Notes: a model not told the origin generated them from the letters alone. DNA of 64,000 bases from Neocallimastix lanati (nom. inval.) (GCA_016946835.1 JACVTC010000015.1:1298501-1362500), one strand, 5' to 3'. Positions 1 to 11,590 are shown, counted from the stretch's first letter. Numbers and translations: made by a program.

Positions 1-292
1 CAGTTAATAGAGCAAATATCTTTTTTTTTTAAATCAGTATCATTGCAAAGAATATTAGGAATATTCATTATATTATTTAATAGTTTAGTATGATCAAGTG
101 CTTTATTTATACCTGTAACAGTTACAGAAAGGAATCGGTGCTTTTTATTGTAACTGAAAGAAAGGGTGTTTAACACATCAGATCAGTGTAATTTAAAAAA
201 AAAAAAGTAATTTGAAAATTTGTTTTTATGGAAATAAGTTTTATTAATATTTAAAAATTTAATAAAATATTATTTAACAGATATAATATTAC

Positions 293-423
293 AAATTACT
301 TGTAAGTTATTTAATAAATTAATTACGTTTTAATTAATTAAAAGTAATTAGGTAGTTAGGGTTAGGACTATTTATTAAAAGTAATTAACTTAAATCTTAA
401 TTTATTAACTTACAAGTAATTTA
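293..423. repeat. Imperfect inverted repeat with short telomere-like core
   Basis: Arms of about 25 bp at 293-322 and 398-422 are reverse complements with one or two gaps (AAATTACTTGTAAGTT against AACTTACAAGTAATTT). The spacer holds GTTAGGGTTAGG at about 355-366, one and a half telomere-like units. A second TTAGGGTTAGG lies near 995. This is too short to be a telomere; more likely it is part of a decayed mobile element. Confidence 0.45.
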
Positions 424-560
424 ATTTCTTTATCGGCAATAGGAGAAGAGGATAGAGATTGAATTATGTCGGAGGAATGATTTATTTCATTGGAATCATT
501 ATTTTTTAAGGATACATCAATTCTAAAGTCATTTTTCCTTTGTATTTCTTTCAAAGAATT
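405..560 (-). pseudogene. Short open block resembling a coding remnant
   Basis: The minus strand is open for about 51 codons between two TAA stops, with no ATG at its start. The translation is a mixed, hydrophilic Ser/Asn/Lys/Asp sequence rather than the F/I/K/N runs that random AT-rich DNA gives here. It could be a terminal exon or a retroelement Gag scrap. I do not recognise it, and confidence is low. Confidence 0.2.
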
Positions 561-1669
561 TTAGGATTTATTTTCAAAATTTATATTATATAATCATAAA
601 GCCAATGGTCATGAATGGCTCTGACTTTACCGTGTTAAGGTTCAGGGAAAATTGTATAATTAGGAATAGTAAAACAATACAAATCATTATATATAACCCC
701 TATCATTATTCTGGAAGAGAAAATCATTGAAAGTTCTAATCCTTATAATTTAAAAAAAATCTCAACTGTATGAGATATTTTTGAGATGTAAAATTGAAAT
801 CTTGAAATTGCAAGAGTGAGATTTAAAATTACAATTTTAGTTGAAAATAGAAAATAATGAGTTATTTAACACTTAAACAAAATGAAAATTAACTCTGTTT
901 GTTGAAATAATAATAATTGGCTTGATAAATTAATGATAACAATACAAAAATAGTTTTTTAATAACTTCAATAAAGAATTTGTTAATAGAATTATTAGGGT
1001 TAGGTAACCCTAAGATTTTATATTGAATTCAATATTAAGATACAGTAAAGATATTATAATAATTTTGTACAAATAAGCGAAAATTGCCATAAGAAGAATA
1101 TCTCATTTGAATTGAAATATAATTAATCTTAAACCTTAGTAAACAGTTAAATTTAAAACTTTTTTTATTATAATAGATTTAATTTATAATATAATAAATT
1201 TTAAATTCAAGAAAAAACGAAAATTCTATTACCACAATTGATATATGATATTTATAAAGCATCAATATCAATATTTATTTTATTTTATATAGACGATAAC
1301 AGTAGGGAGTAATTGACAAATATATTCTAATATTATATAGAATATACACAGTAATAATACCCAATCTTTAATATTTATTTTATTCATTTATTATTATTCA
1401 TCAATATAAAATATTTATTAACTAGTTAAAATATAATAAAATCATTCAATAAAACATTATAAATCACTAAAATCTCTCATATAATTAATATAAACTATAT
1501 ATAAAACTAAACTATATTAATAAATATGCTTATGGGTTAAATTATTAATAAAAATAAAATTATATAAAAGAACTGTTCTTAGAAATATTATTTACTAACT
1601 ATATATATTATTACTAAATTATCCAATAATATTTCATTAAATAATTTCTAACCTAACCTTTACTAAATT
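561..1669. other. AT-rich spacer, no gene seen
   Basis: No ORF of recognisable composition was found. There is a slightly less AT-rich patch near 600-670, and many short A/T runs. Confidence 0.5.
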
Positions 1670-1951
1670 ATGGTTTTTATGATAGTACCGGATCATCCTT
1701 ACATTAAAATTCAACGAAGGAGGGTCGGTGTAACACTCGCCCGTCCGCCTCCAGAGCGGAAGGTTAAGTATTCGAAGATAAAGCTAGAAAGGAAGTTAAA
1801 ATCTACAGCAAGAATAACTAACCTTGTAAATCAGGTTATAGAAAACCAGAAAATTAGAGATACGGTATACGAATTAACCAGACAATTCTACCATAAAAGA
1901 AGTATAGAATATATTGGCGATTACTATGATTATTTGATCGATGATAGGTGA
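1670..1951 (+). CDS. Unrecognised 93-aa basic ORF, first of an overlapping pair
   Basis: It has an ATG start and normal amino-acid composition in a segment clearly richer in GC than its surroundings. The protein is basic, with an RRR and a PPPERK stretch near residues 17-31, then a helical, charged C-terminal half. Its last 11 bases overlap the ATG of the next ORF, which lies in another frame. The two may therefore be one gene broken by a frameshift, or one product made by translational frameshifting. I do not recognise a family. The surrounding retroelement debris makes a retroelement origin possible. Confidence 0.4.
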   Translation: MVFMIVPDHPYIKIQRRRVGVTLARPPPERKVKYSKIKLERKLKSTARITNLVNQVIENQKIRDTVYELTRQFYHKRSIEYIGDYYDYLIDDR

Positions 1952-2165
1952 GCAGATTAAGATCAAAAACCAAAAGAATAAAATTATCGATAATCCTACG
2001 GAAAAGATAAGCTTGAAAATAATTCGAAAAGGGAACAAACTGCTATGGTTGCAAGAGAACTCAGTAGAGGAAACTATAAGAAAAGTGGGGCTTGAAAAGT
2101 TGTTAACTAAAGTCAAGAGTTTGTCACCTACATTAGTAATCACTGTTTCAGGTCAGCATAGATAG
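1941..2165 (+). CDS. Unrecognised 74-aa ORF overlapping the preceding one
   Basis: It starts at ATG 1941, inside the end of the 1670-1951 ORF, and reads in a different frame. The product is Lys/Ile-rich but compositionally protein-like, ending at TAG 2163-2165. Together the two would encode about 160 residues. The GC-richer island continues to about 2330, past the stop, without a further open frame that I can support. Function unknown. Confidence 0.35.
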   Translation: MIGEQIKIKNQKNKIIDNPTEKISLKIIRKGNKLLWLQENSVEETIRKVGLEKLLTKVKSLSPTLVITVSGQHR

Positions 2166-2329
2166 AAAAAAGCCTAGTACGCTTCCTCCAAGGACTCACA
2201 ACCAAAAGAGACAAAAAAGCACGGTTTCTCGGCTTTAACCCCACTTGCGTAAACCGAACAGAACGAGTTTAGTTTTCCGACGAAAATTTTTTCAAGAAAA
2301 TAACACGGTGAGAATTGTTAAGTGTTACT

Positions 2330-3380
2330 GAGACTTTAAGATCATAAAAAAAAATTTTTTTTTTTTTACGTTTTTGGTTTATTTTTAATACCATTATACA
2401 ACTTTTACAACAATTTAGTAATTACCTCTATATCTAATTGGGGATTGATTAGTTCATTATGTGTTCCTTTTTTATCACCTGATTAAACCACTTGCCATTA
2501 CAGAAAATATCTAACGGCTTATTACGCAGTAAGCTCAGTGTGAAGTTTATTTGGAGTATGGGATGACCAAATAAAACTAATGTTCATTTATTATGACAAC
2601 CACAACACACACACATACTGATAACAAAAAACTATAAAATTTTTTTTGGATTATGATGATAATAATATAAGAATAAAAGATATTTTTTTTAAAAAATTTT
2701 GATTTAATAATTTTTTTTTTTTATTTTACAAGGGTTCCATGGTAGATTACGAGGATTACAATTTTTCAATTACCCATATATTTTCCTTTAGAATTTTTAT
2801 ATTTAAATTTTCTTGTAAAATTAAACTATAATTAATTGTTAAGAAGTTTAATAATTTTATAGAATTATTGAATTAAATTTATATCAATAGTTTATTTTTG
2901 TTTTAATTTTTATAAATATAATAATATAATATTTAAATTTAATTTAAAATAAAAAAATTATAAAATAAATATATAGAAAATAGTTTTATTACTTTCTTTG
3001 ACATGTTTTAAGTTTAATAAAAACATATTTAAAGATTAATATAAGCAATTTAATAATCCATAATTATTTCAAATAATATATTGTAATTATTTTCAAGAAT
3101 AGAATAAAATTTTATAATATTTAATAATTTTTATAGTAAATTTTATAATTAATAATTTTTAATAATAAATTTTTATAATATTTAATAAGTTTAATTAATA
3201 ATCTTAATAAAATTTTTATAATATCTTGTTTATAAAAAGTATATAGTTTTTAATAATAAAATTTTACAATAATAGTATATTAATATATAATTATTTTTTA
3301 ATAATATAAGTAATAATTATATTTGATTTTAAAATTATTTATAAAGTTTAATTTATGACAAAATAAATTATTTTCATAAC
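2330..3380. other. AT-rich spacer with a small hairpin
   Basis: No gene seen. A slightly GC-richer patch at 2470-2620 contains a hairpin near 2543-2580 whose arms pair AGTTTATTTGG with CCAAATAAAACT with one gap. From 2640 on it is nearly pure A/T. Confidence 0.4.
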
Positions 3381-3383
3381 TGT

Positions 3384-4215
3384 AATGCTAACATTAAAAT
3401 AGATGTAAAAGAAAATACTAAAATAGATTACAATAACAAGACACAATAAATTTTATTTTATTAAAAAAATATTTTTATTAAAAATATATTTTATTAATAT
3501 TTAATAGTTGTTTGTTAAAAATAACAATTACATCGAGAAAAAAATGTGAAAAGTATCTTCTATTTATACTTTTCCTAAATACATTGATAATATATTATTT
3601 TATTTAAATTACATATATTTTAATATAAAACTATCCTAATGAATTTTATTAAATAATAAAATTATATAATATAGCTAAATTTAGAAAAATATAATTATTA
3701 ACTAAACTAAATACTAAATAATTAAAATTAAGTACATTTATTATCTATTTATTATTTTAATATTATAAGTAAAGTCTTTATTTATTTTCGATTTAAAAAC
3801 AATGTTAAAGGAGTCATGATTAAATTTTGAAACTTAATTTTCACAAAATAAATTATTAATTTATTTTGTTTTAAACTTTAATTAATTCATTTAAATTATT
3901 TTACAACAATAATTTTCTCAGAATTAAATTTTATAAAAATTATTACATTAAAAATTTATCTTGTGGTTTAAAGAATATAATTCAAAAATTTAGTTCATAT
4001 GATTTATTTACTTTGCTTATTATTTTATAAATCAAAGAATAATTTACATTTTTGAATTACACAAGAAAAATTTTTAATTTAAAATGTGATTGGGATAATC
4101 ACATCTTTACAATAGATTACAATAACTTTGAGATAAAAATTTTTTTTATAAAATTATTAATTTTAAAATCTTTTTTTTAATGGTTATTGTAATCTATTTT
4201 AGTGTTAGCGTTACA
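3384..4215. mobile_element. Foldback-like unit containing a short solo LTR (family D)
   Basis: Inverted repeats flank this unit: TGTAATGCTAACATTAAAAT at the left, and its diverged complement ending in GTTAGCGTTACAA at the right. The motif ACTAAAATAGATTACAATAAC near 3418 also reappears inverted near 4182. Inside, about 3965-4111 is an inverted, near-identical copy of the LTR-like segment at 17282-17430. Both end in ACATCTTTACA and then diverge, which marks an LTR end. Exact ends and target duplications are not resolved. Confidence 0.45.
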
Positions 4216-4671
4216 ATAACAATTACCTTCTATTTAACAAACGTAATTATAACTTGGAATCTACTAGATGAAGATTTTTTTTGGTCTACCATTTAGGAAC
4301 CAATATTTAACAAATTATAAATTGGAAAATTGATATAAAAAGAGAAATAAAATAATTAGTTTTAGAAACTATTACATATAGTTTTAATAGCTAAGTAATC
4401 ATAAAATTAAATTATAATAAATTAAATAAATTAAATAAATAAATAAATAATTAAATATGTATTAAAATAAATAATTAAACAAAATTATATAATGAACTAA
4501 AATATTTAAATACATAATAAAATGAAGTTATTATGATAAATATAAATATTAAAATCTAAATTATTATATAATATATAAGAAACGAGGATATATCACTTTC
4601 AGAACTCTATATTATGAATGAAGATATATTCCTGTACGTTTCAAAATGCTATGGTTTGGGGTTATATAAGA

Positions 4672-5395
4672 TGATATGAAATGAAAATAAAAACCTTAAT
4701 TATTAATAAATTATTTTATTAATAATTACATAAAAATAAACCAATTAATCACTTGATTAATTATCATATGATTTATAAAATGATCTAGAAATAATGTGAT
4801 ATAAGATAAATTTATGTAACAACATAAATTCTCTATAAATACATAAAATTAATGTAAACATAAAATTTATAATATAAATTTTATGTTATGTAAATGTGTA
4901 AATAATTTATAAATTAATTAAGTTTTATTTTATTTCATTTTAATTATTTTTATTATATTTTTATTATATTTTTATATGTTCTAATTATTATAAATATTTT
5001 ATTATTTATATTATACTTTTTATAATATTCAACTAAATATTTCTTATTATTTTAAAATAGTTTATAATAAAAGAGTATTATATAAAGAATACCTTTTTCT
5101 TTATATTTATTCTTTGTAATTTTGCAGTTTTGCAAATTGCCATTCATGCAATTCAAGTATTTAAAATTATAATAATAAAAATTGCCAAATAAATATATTT
5201 TATTAGTAAAATTAGTTTAATGATATTTAATATGAATTTATAAAAATTATTAGTTAATTAAATAAATTTAAATTATAAAATAAATAAATAAATATTTAAT
5301 AAATAAGTAAATAAAATTATATTATATTAATAAATTTCATAAGTAATTTATATAACTTCTCCCAGTAAGAGACTGAACCAAGGCATACTTTATCA
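4672..5395 (+). repeat. Solo LTR, family E copy 1
   Basis: A 724-bp segment runs from TGATATGAAATG to TACTTTATCA, so it has TG...CA ends. It is highly similar over its length to 29887-30613 in the same orientation. A third, interrupted copy follows integrase C-terminal codons at about 33260-33450, which shows that the repeat is the LTR of a Gypsy element. No clear five-base target duplication (taaga / aatgg). Confidence 0.65.
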
Positions 5396-5579
5396 AATGG
5401 TGGAGATATCGGTTCTCTTTGGAGGGGAAGATTTTATAATTATTTTACAATAATTATTAAAAAAAAAATAAAATAATATAAAAATAAAAATATATAATTT
5501 CTAAATTTCTTAAAAATTTATATTTCAAAAATTTAAAAATTAATTTTAAAAATTAGTTTTATTAAATTTTTTTTAGTAT

Positions 5580-5750
5580 TTTATATATAAATATATCTTA
5601 ATATATATTTATATAATTTATATAAAAATTGATTAAATAGTCTTATATATAAATATATTGTAATATATATTTATATAATTTTATTAAAAGAGTTGATTAT
5701 ATCTTATTATATATATAAATATATTGTAATATATATTTATATATATTATT
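5580..5750. repeat. Three tandem AT palindromes
   Basis: Units of about 65 bp each centre on a self-complementary core TATATATAAATATAT...ATATATTTATATA, at about 5582-5615, 5646-5680 and 5709-5745. Each could form a hairpin or cruciform. There is no protein-coding content. Confidence 0.45.
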
Positions 5751-5828
5751 AAAAAAAATTTTTTTTATTATTGTGGCGTTGCTAATAGAAATATACTTTT
5801 CTTATTAGTAACTAATTAACAAAGTATC

Positions 5829-5985
5829 TCAGCATAGACAAGTCGTGTTGATTCTTACCAGGGGCATATTAGGCAGTAATAATAAGATCCTGAAGCACGT
5901 GACGGAACATAGATCGTGTGAATAAGGTGACGGAACCGTTATTATTGTGCGAAAGACCCTAATCAATACATCTATTATAGTTACT
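5829..5985 (+). other. Conserved leader segment of the family C gag element
   Basis: This GC-richer block precedes the gag ORF and reappears inverted at 17035-17170, upstream of the second family C gag remnant. The best-conserved part reads GACGGAACATAGATC, flanked by short arms that can pair in each copy. Its place just 5' of gag in both copies marks it as element leader rather than host sequence. Confidence 0.5.
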
Positions 5986-6212
5986 TTGGTCGGAATTGGT
6001 ACTAATAATAACAACACCATAATAATTATTATTAAATATATTATAATATAGTATATATATTGAATTTTAAAATAAGAATATTATTCTAAATTTAAATAAA
6101 TTTACATAAAGTATTATTAAATCACCTGACTACAAATAGTCTATATTGAAGTAAAGTGGCTTCGTTTGAAATACATTTAAAAAAATTAATTGAATTAAGA
6201 AATAAGAAAAAA

Positions 6213-7166
6213 ATGCAAGAATTCAATGATAATATGATAAGGCAGTATCGCCTCATGTCCTTACAAGGTATCATTACCATTAACGATAAAGACCATAACG
6301 TAGAAGAATGGTACAATCAATTTGTGGTTTGGAATCGAGTTCAAGGTTTTAAACAACCACGTAACTATTTTGACTGGTGCTTAATGAAAGTACAAGGCGA
6401 AGGGGCCAAAAATATCACGGCAGCTGTAAAAATAAATTGTCTAGGTGAACAAGAATTTCCTTCATTAGAAGAGATGAAGGAAATACTACTTAAAACTTAC
6501 AAAATGAAAAGAAATCCAGAAGATATCATCAATGAACTGAAATCAATGAAAATAAATAAAAACGATGATATCATAAAATTCAACCAGAAATACACTGAAT
6601 TATATAATAAGTTGGATGATAAATTCAAACTTAGGTTATTTACCAGTGATTACCTAGATGCCATAATAAATAAAGTTTCGGTGTGGCGCAATATTAAATT
6701 GGAAACTAAAAATAAAGATATCACTATAGAAGAAGCTATGGAAGCAGCTGAGTTCTACGATAAATTAGAAGTTGAATTAAGAATTAAAACTCAGAATAAT
6801 AATGGGTTCTCTAAAAATAAAATTAACAAAAATACTAATTTTAATAAAAATCCTAAATTTAATAATAACAATAATATAAATAATTCCAATAATAATCATA
6901 ATAATTATAATAATTATAATAATTTAAACCAGTCTAATTTTAACAATAAACAAAAAGTTTCTTTTTGTAAATTCTGTCACGAAAAAGGCCATTCAATTTC
7001 CGATTGTGCAGGATTTGCACAATACAAATTTCTAAAACGTAATGATTTCGGGGCTAATGAAAATAATACTTTTCATAATTCCAACCGCAGTTTTTATAAT
7101 TCTAATTACCCAATGAATAATAGCAATTTTAATAATTTTAATTATGATACTAAAAATTATTATTAA
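6213..7166 (+). CDS. Retrotransposon Gag with CCHC zinc knuckle
   Basis: The first in-frame ATG (6213) is used; codons before it back to a TGA at 6147 are open but lack ATG. The roughly 317-aa protein has a helical Gag core over about residues 15-195 with the usual W-containing start (EEWYNQF). An Asn-rich spacer follows, then one zinc knuckle of form CX2CX4HX4C at about residues 252-265 (CKFCHEKGHSISDC). The tail is again Asn/Tyr-rich. Gag binds element RNA and forms the cytoplasmic particle. No protease, reverse transcriptase or integrase follows; an LTR (7364-8091) comes directly after. It therefore looks like a gag-only (non-autonomous) element whose twin lies inverted at 14337-17170. Confidence 0.75.
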   Translation: MQEFNDNMIRQYRLMSLQGIITINDKDHNVEEWYNQFVVWNRVQGFKQPRNYFDWCLMKVQGEGAKNITAAVKINCLGEQEFPSLEEMKEILLKTYKMKRNPEDIINELKSMKINKNDDIIKFNQKYTELYNKLDDKFKLRLFTSDYLDAIINKVSVWRNIKLETKNKDITIEEAMEAAEFYDKLEVELRIKTQNNNGFSKNKINKNTNFNKNPKFNNNNNINNSNNNHNNYNNYNNLNQSNFNNKQKVSFCKFCHEKGHSISDCAGFAQYKFLKRNDFGANENNTFHNSNRSFYNSNYPMNNSNFNNFNYDTKNYY

Positions 7167-7363
7167 ATTGAGAAAAATAAAATAGTAAATTTATGCTTAT
7201 CTAAATATTGAAGAGTTTATTATAACTTGATTATAATAAACAAATACCAAAAGTTACACCAAATCGTTACGAGGAAAATTTTTTATTTATTTTATTTTTT
7301 ATTTTAAAATTTATTTTATTATTAAACTATCTTTATTAAATAAGAAATATAAATATTTAATTT

Positions 7364-8091
7364 TGTTATTATTATATTATAATTGTTATATTATAATCAT
7401 TATAATAATAACTCTTGATTTCTCAAAGAGAACTCAAGAGCCTTATTTATTTTTTTTTTGAAAAATAAGGTTAAATTAAAAAAAGTGTTTTCTAATCTTA
7501 ACAAATCTCTTATCTAGGAAAAGATTAGAGAGAAAAACCTAGATAAGATTTTTGATCGATATTCTATTCATATCGATCATCGTATCATTTAGGTAAAACC
7601 AATTACTTTTAAGAAGTGATTAGGAAAAACCCTAATTAACCGATTTGCTAATCTAATCTAATTGATCGAAAATAAAAGAATAAAATAATAAAAGATATTT
7701 CAATCATAAAATCATAAATTTACAAATAAGGAAAATAACATATTAATAATATTAATCAACAAAAATACGGAATACATTATTAAATACATAATAGATTACA
7801 TAATAGAATACATAATAGAATACATAATAGAATACATAATAGAATACATAATGTATTTGTTTACAATTTAATTAAATAAGCTAAGACATAAATTTAAAAA
7901 TTAAATGTATAATTAAATAAATTTTAATTATTTATAAATGTATAAATAATAATTAAATAATTTTTGTTATATTAAATTAATGAATATCTAAAATTGAATT
8001 AAATAAATTATTAATAATATTTAAATGAATAAATATAACTTAACTAAGATAATATAATTATTTTATTTAAAAATAATTATTGATTCTTACA
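7364..8091 (+). repeat. LTR, family C copy 1 (3' of gag)
   Basis: About 728 bp from TGTTATTATTAT to GATTCTTACA. The whole block, plus the roughly 200 bases before it, is present inverted at 14337-15190. It includes a 12-bp tandem repeat (ACATAATAGAAT, about six copies, 7790-7855) and GC-richer inverted motifs such as CTCTTGATTTCTCAAAGAG. Its place after a gag ORF identifies it as a 3' LTR. The start is approximate. Confidence 0.55.
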
Positions 8092-8101
8092 CATACCAAA
8101 A

Positions 8102-8670
8102 TGTAACAGATACATGGTAACTTCAAGCCTATCCAATGATAGTTCTTTGTTTACGTAACATATCTCTAAACAGTTAGCAACTTCGGCTAATCAAATAAAA
8201 TTTTTTCTTAAACTTCGTACATTAAATTTTATTATTTTATAGTTTATTTTATAGTTAATTATATATTAAATATTTAGTTAAATATATTTTATTTAGTTGA
8301 TTAGTAAACTAAGTTAAATTAAATTATTTACCAATCATAAAATTATTAACATGTATAAAAATAACTGAACTTGTAACTGTAACGCACTAGCGTTACTATT
8401 AACATAAATTGTTAAAATGAATATTAATATAAGTAAAAATATGATTATTAAATAAATAAATTACCCTGTGTAAGCCCAGTAACTAATATGAAATAGAGTT
8501 ATAAAGTGCTGCGCTATATTCCAGAGTATTAGAAATAAGTAATTATAATTATAATTAATTAATTTTAGTGTTTATTATTAACAACTCGAATAGAGAGGTG
8601 TTAAGTTATCTTAGCCTTTAAAATTAGTTATTATTCGTTATTTTAGTTAATAATAAACTTACCTTTTACA
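8102..8670. repeat. Solo LTR-like repeat, family F copy 1
   Basis: About 569 bp from TGTAACAGATACATG to ACCTTTTACA. The five bases before it (caaaa) and after it (caata) nearly match, as a worn target duplication would. The copy at 8676-9237 follows only five bases later in the same orientation. Conserved internal marks are ACGCACTAGCGTTAC and GTAAGCCCAGTAACTAA. Confidence 0.6.
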
Positions 8671-8675
8671 CAATA

Positions 8676-9237
8676 TGTAACAGATACATGCTAACTTCAA
8701 GCCCATCCAATGATAGTTTTTTGGTTACGTAACGTATCTTAGAACAGTTAGCAATTTCGGCTAATCAAATAAAATCTTATCTTAAATTTCGTATATTAAA
8801 TTTTATTATTTTATAGTTTATTTTATAGTTAATTATATATTAAATATTTAGTTAAATATATTTTTAGTTAGTGATTAGTAAACTAAGTTAAATTAAATTA
8901 TTTACCAATCATAAAATTATTAACATGTATAAATAATAATTGAACTTGTAACTGTAACGCACTAGCGTTACTATTAATGTAAATTGTTAAATATTAATAT
9001 TAATAAATAAAAATATAATTATTAAATAAATTTACCCTGTGTAAGCCCAGTAACTAACAACAAATAGAATTATAAAGTGCTGCGCTATATTCTAGTGTAA
9101 TAAGAATAAATAATTATAATTATAATTAATTCTAGTGTTTATTATTAACAACTCGAATAGAGAGGTGCTAAGTTATCTTAGCCTTTAAAATTAATTATTA
9201 TTCGTTATTTTAGTTAATAATAAACTTACCTTTTACA
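8676..9237. repeat. Solo LTR-like repeat, family F copy 2
   Basis: About 562 bp with the same ends as the preceding copy and roughly 95% similarity by eye, with a few indels. It lies head-to-tail with copy 1, separated by CAATA. There is no internal coding region, so the pair is either two independent insertions or a tandem duplication. Confidence 0.6.
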
Positions 9238-9239
9238 AT

Positions 9240-10250
9240 GGTACAGTCTTGAAGAGTTTTAATAATAAAATAATATATTCTAATAACTAAAGAAAATTTT
9301 ATATTCTATTTTATTATTCTAATTTATTATTTTAATTTAATAATCTAAATATTAAATAATTTAACTAAACTAAAATAACTAAAAATAATTTTAAACATAA
9401 TCTAAATAATCTAATTATTCATCAATAATTATTAACTCTAAACATTAAACACAAAATCTTAAAACACTTAAAAACAACACTCAAATTATTTTTAATTTAA
9501 CTTTATTTAAAATAAACTATTTTATTTTTATTGTTTAATCTATTCTAATTTTATTATTTGAACTATTCTAATTTAATTATTTAACTATTCTAATTTAATT
9601 ATTTAAACAAATTTTATTTCAATTTAACTATTTAATTTTATTATTTAACTCTAAAATAACAAAAGAATAATACAATAATAAAGTTGTAGTTGTAAGAAAA
9701 AGAAAGAGAACTAAAGTATTGTACTATTTTGTTCTTTTTATACATTTAGAATAGTTATTTGATTAGAATAAAAATTTAATAATAAAATTTTAATAATAAA
9801 AAATTGTATTATGTTTTATTTTCTTAATATTTTAATCTTTATTTTACTTTTTTTTTTATTTTTATTTATTTTATTTTTATTTTATTTTTATTTATTTATT
9901 TTATTTTTATTTTTATTTCTATTTATTTATTTTATTTTTATTTTTATTTCTATTTATTTATTTTTATTTTTATTTATTTATTTTATTTTTATTTATTTAT
10001 TTTATTTTTATTTATTTATTTTATTTTTATTTTATTTTTATTTTATTTTTATTATTATTTCTTTTTTTATGTGTGTGTTATAGATATATATAATATAGTA
10101 TAAAATTTTATAAGTTTACAAACACTTTAGATAATAGATATTATTAAAAATAAATATATATATATATATATATTTTTTATAACTTACATTGTTTCCAAGA
10201 TTAAAATATTTTATAATTATTGTTTATTAAATTATATCGTTATAGTTATA
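9240..10250. other. Low-complexity spacer
   Basis: Repeated TATTCTAATTTAATTATT motifs occupy 9300-9660. A pyrimidine-rich TTTATTTTTATT tract occupies 9811-10050, whose start resembles 11600-11780 closely enough to be a duplicated segment. Open frames here encode only Phe/Ile/Leu/Tyr runs and are not genes. Confidence 0.5.
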
Positions 10251-10251
10251 T

Positions 10252-10535
10252 ATATGAGGTTCGAAATACACTTCGACCACCTACAAGAAATATATTTTTA
10301 GGTTCGAATAACACTCGACCACCTAAAGAAAATTCAATATTATTGGTTCGAATACCCTTCGATCACCAAAAGAAGATATAATTATTTGAAGGTTATAAGC
10401 TAGAATGACACTTCGACCACTTATAATAACAATTATTTGGTTCGAAATACACTTCGACCATCAAATCAAACAGGTAATAAAAAAAATAATAGTAGTGTTT
10501 CTTCATTGGCTCAAAATTCACTTGACCACCGAATA
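10252..10535 (+). repeat. Array of six related hairpins with TTCGA core
   Basis: Six irregularly spaced units share a core close to TTCGAAATACACTTCGACCA. The bases outside the core differ between units yet mostly pair with each other: TTTAGG/CCTAAA (10297, 10322), TTGG/CCAA (10343, 10366), TTATAAG/CTTATAA (10393, 10420) and ATTTGG/TCAAAT (10435, 10461). The inner TCGAA/TTCGA also pairs. The first and last units have weak arms. Two more units lie at 16830-16921. Covarying arms suggest a structure selected, or copied by a mechanism that rebuilds the arms. Confidence 0.55.
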
Positions 10536-10669
10536 AGGGCAATAGACAATTATTTGGAATGCAGTAAACTAGAATTTCTTATGTAGCACGGAATAAATTA
10601 ATTGCTAAATTAAAAAAAATTAATTAGGAAAATTTATAAATGTTTCTTATTATTAACTTTTATATTTTT

Positions 10670-10860
10670 CGGATCCGCAAATTCTTTACAGGGCCGTTCG
10701 ACCTCCACTATTGAACCGCCAGAATAGCGAATATAACAGAGTAGTGTGTGCCTGTACGAACACGGGACCTTACCACTTTTTCTATTCTGTTATCACTTGT
10801 ATCACTAGACCTTATTCAATAATGCTCTACTACCTCCCTATGTGTAAAGCAATCCTTCTC
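10670..10860. other. GC-richer island, possible tRNA-like remnant on minus strand
   Basis: On the minus strand, GGTCTAGTGAT resembles a tRNA D-arm or A-box. About 35 bases on, CCCGTGTTCGTACAGG resembles a T-arm or B-box with 5-bp stem potential. A full cloverleaf cannot be closed. It could be a SINE head, a decayed tRNA or element leader. Low confidence. Confidence 0.2.
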
Positions 10861-11590
10861 CTACTCTCTAATATAAACGTCTAATTTTTATATCTATATA
10901 TATCAACAGTCTTGGTATCAATATATAGATATTATATATATGTATATATTTACAAATTTGAATTTATAATTTCAATTATAATTTAGTCGATAATATAAAT
11001 ACGAATTACTATATACACTTAATTGTAACAAAGCCTTAAGCTAAGGAGTTTTTCATCCAACGGCCGCCGATTACAATAAGTTGTAAATTGTATAAAAGTA
11101 TTCTTATATTAATGAATAAATATATAATAATTAAATTATTATTCTTACTAATTAGTACTTCATAGGAATAAATGTTTCAAAGTTTTATATCACACTGTTT
11201 CTCTTGCACAAACAGAAATATAACAACTTTGCTGAGTGAAATTATTTATCCAATTAATATAGTAAGGACGTAAGTGCTACTTTAAATTTGTAGTATTTAT
11301 TTATATATTTTTTATTTTTTTTTTAATTTTAACTAAATATTTATAAAATTTTAATTTTAATTTTATATTTTCTATTTTATTCTAGTATATATATATATAT
11401 ATTTTTAAATAAATAAAATTGTGTATGTTTTAATATCAATTTTTAATTTTGAATTCTCCGATATCTCCACCAAAATTTATGTTATGGCTTGAGGAATTCA
11501 AAAAAAAAAAAAAAAAATTATATAATATTAAAACATTAAATAAAAAGAAAATTTATTGCACACAATAATTTTTATTTCATTTCTTTTATT
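10860..11590. other. AT-rich spacer
   Basis: There is no gene. CCGATATCTCCACC at about 11458 is the reverse complement of GGTGGAGATATCGG near 5400, so some element-derived sequence is present. Confidence 0.35.

Noticed and set aside
355-366. Telomere end
   Set aside because: Only one and a half TTAGGG units, embedded in an inverted repeat.
1731-1745. SSU rRNA 3' end (ACTCGCCCGTC resembles CACCGCCCGTC)
   Set aside because: The match is only about ten bases and flanks do not resemble rRNA; it lies inside an open frame.
9811-10083. 90-codon Phe/Leu/Ile/Tyr frame
   Set aside because: Translation of a TTTATT repeat; no start context or domain, and a similar tract recurs at 11600.
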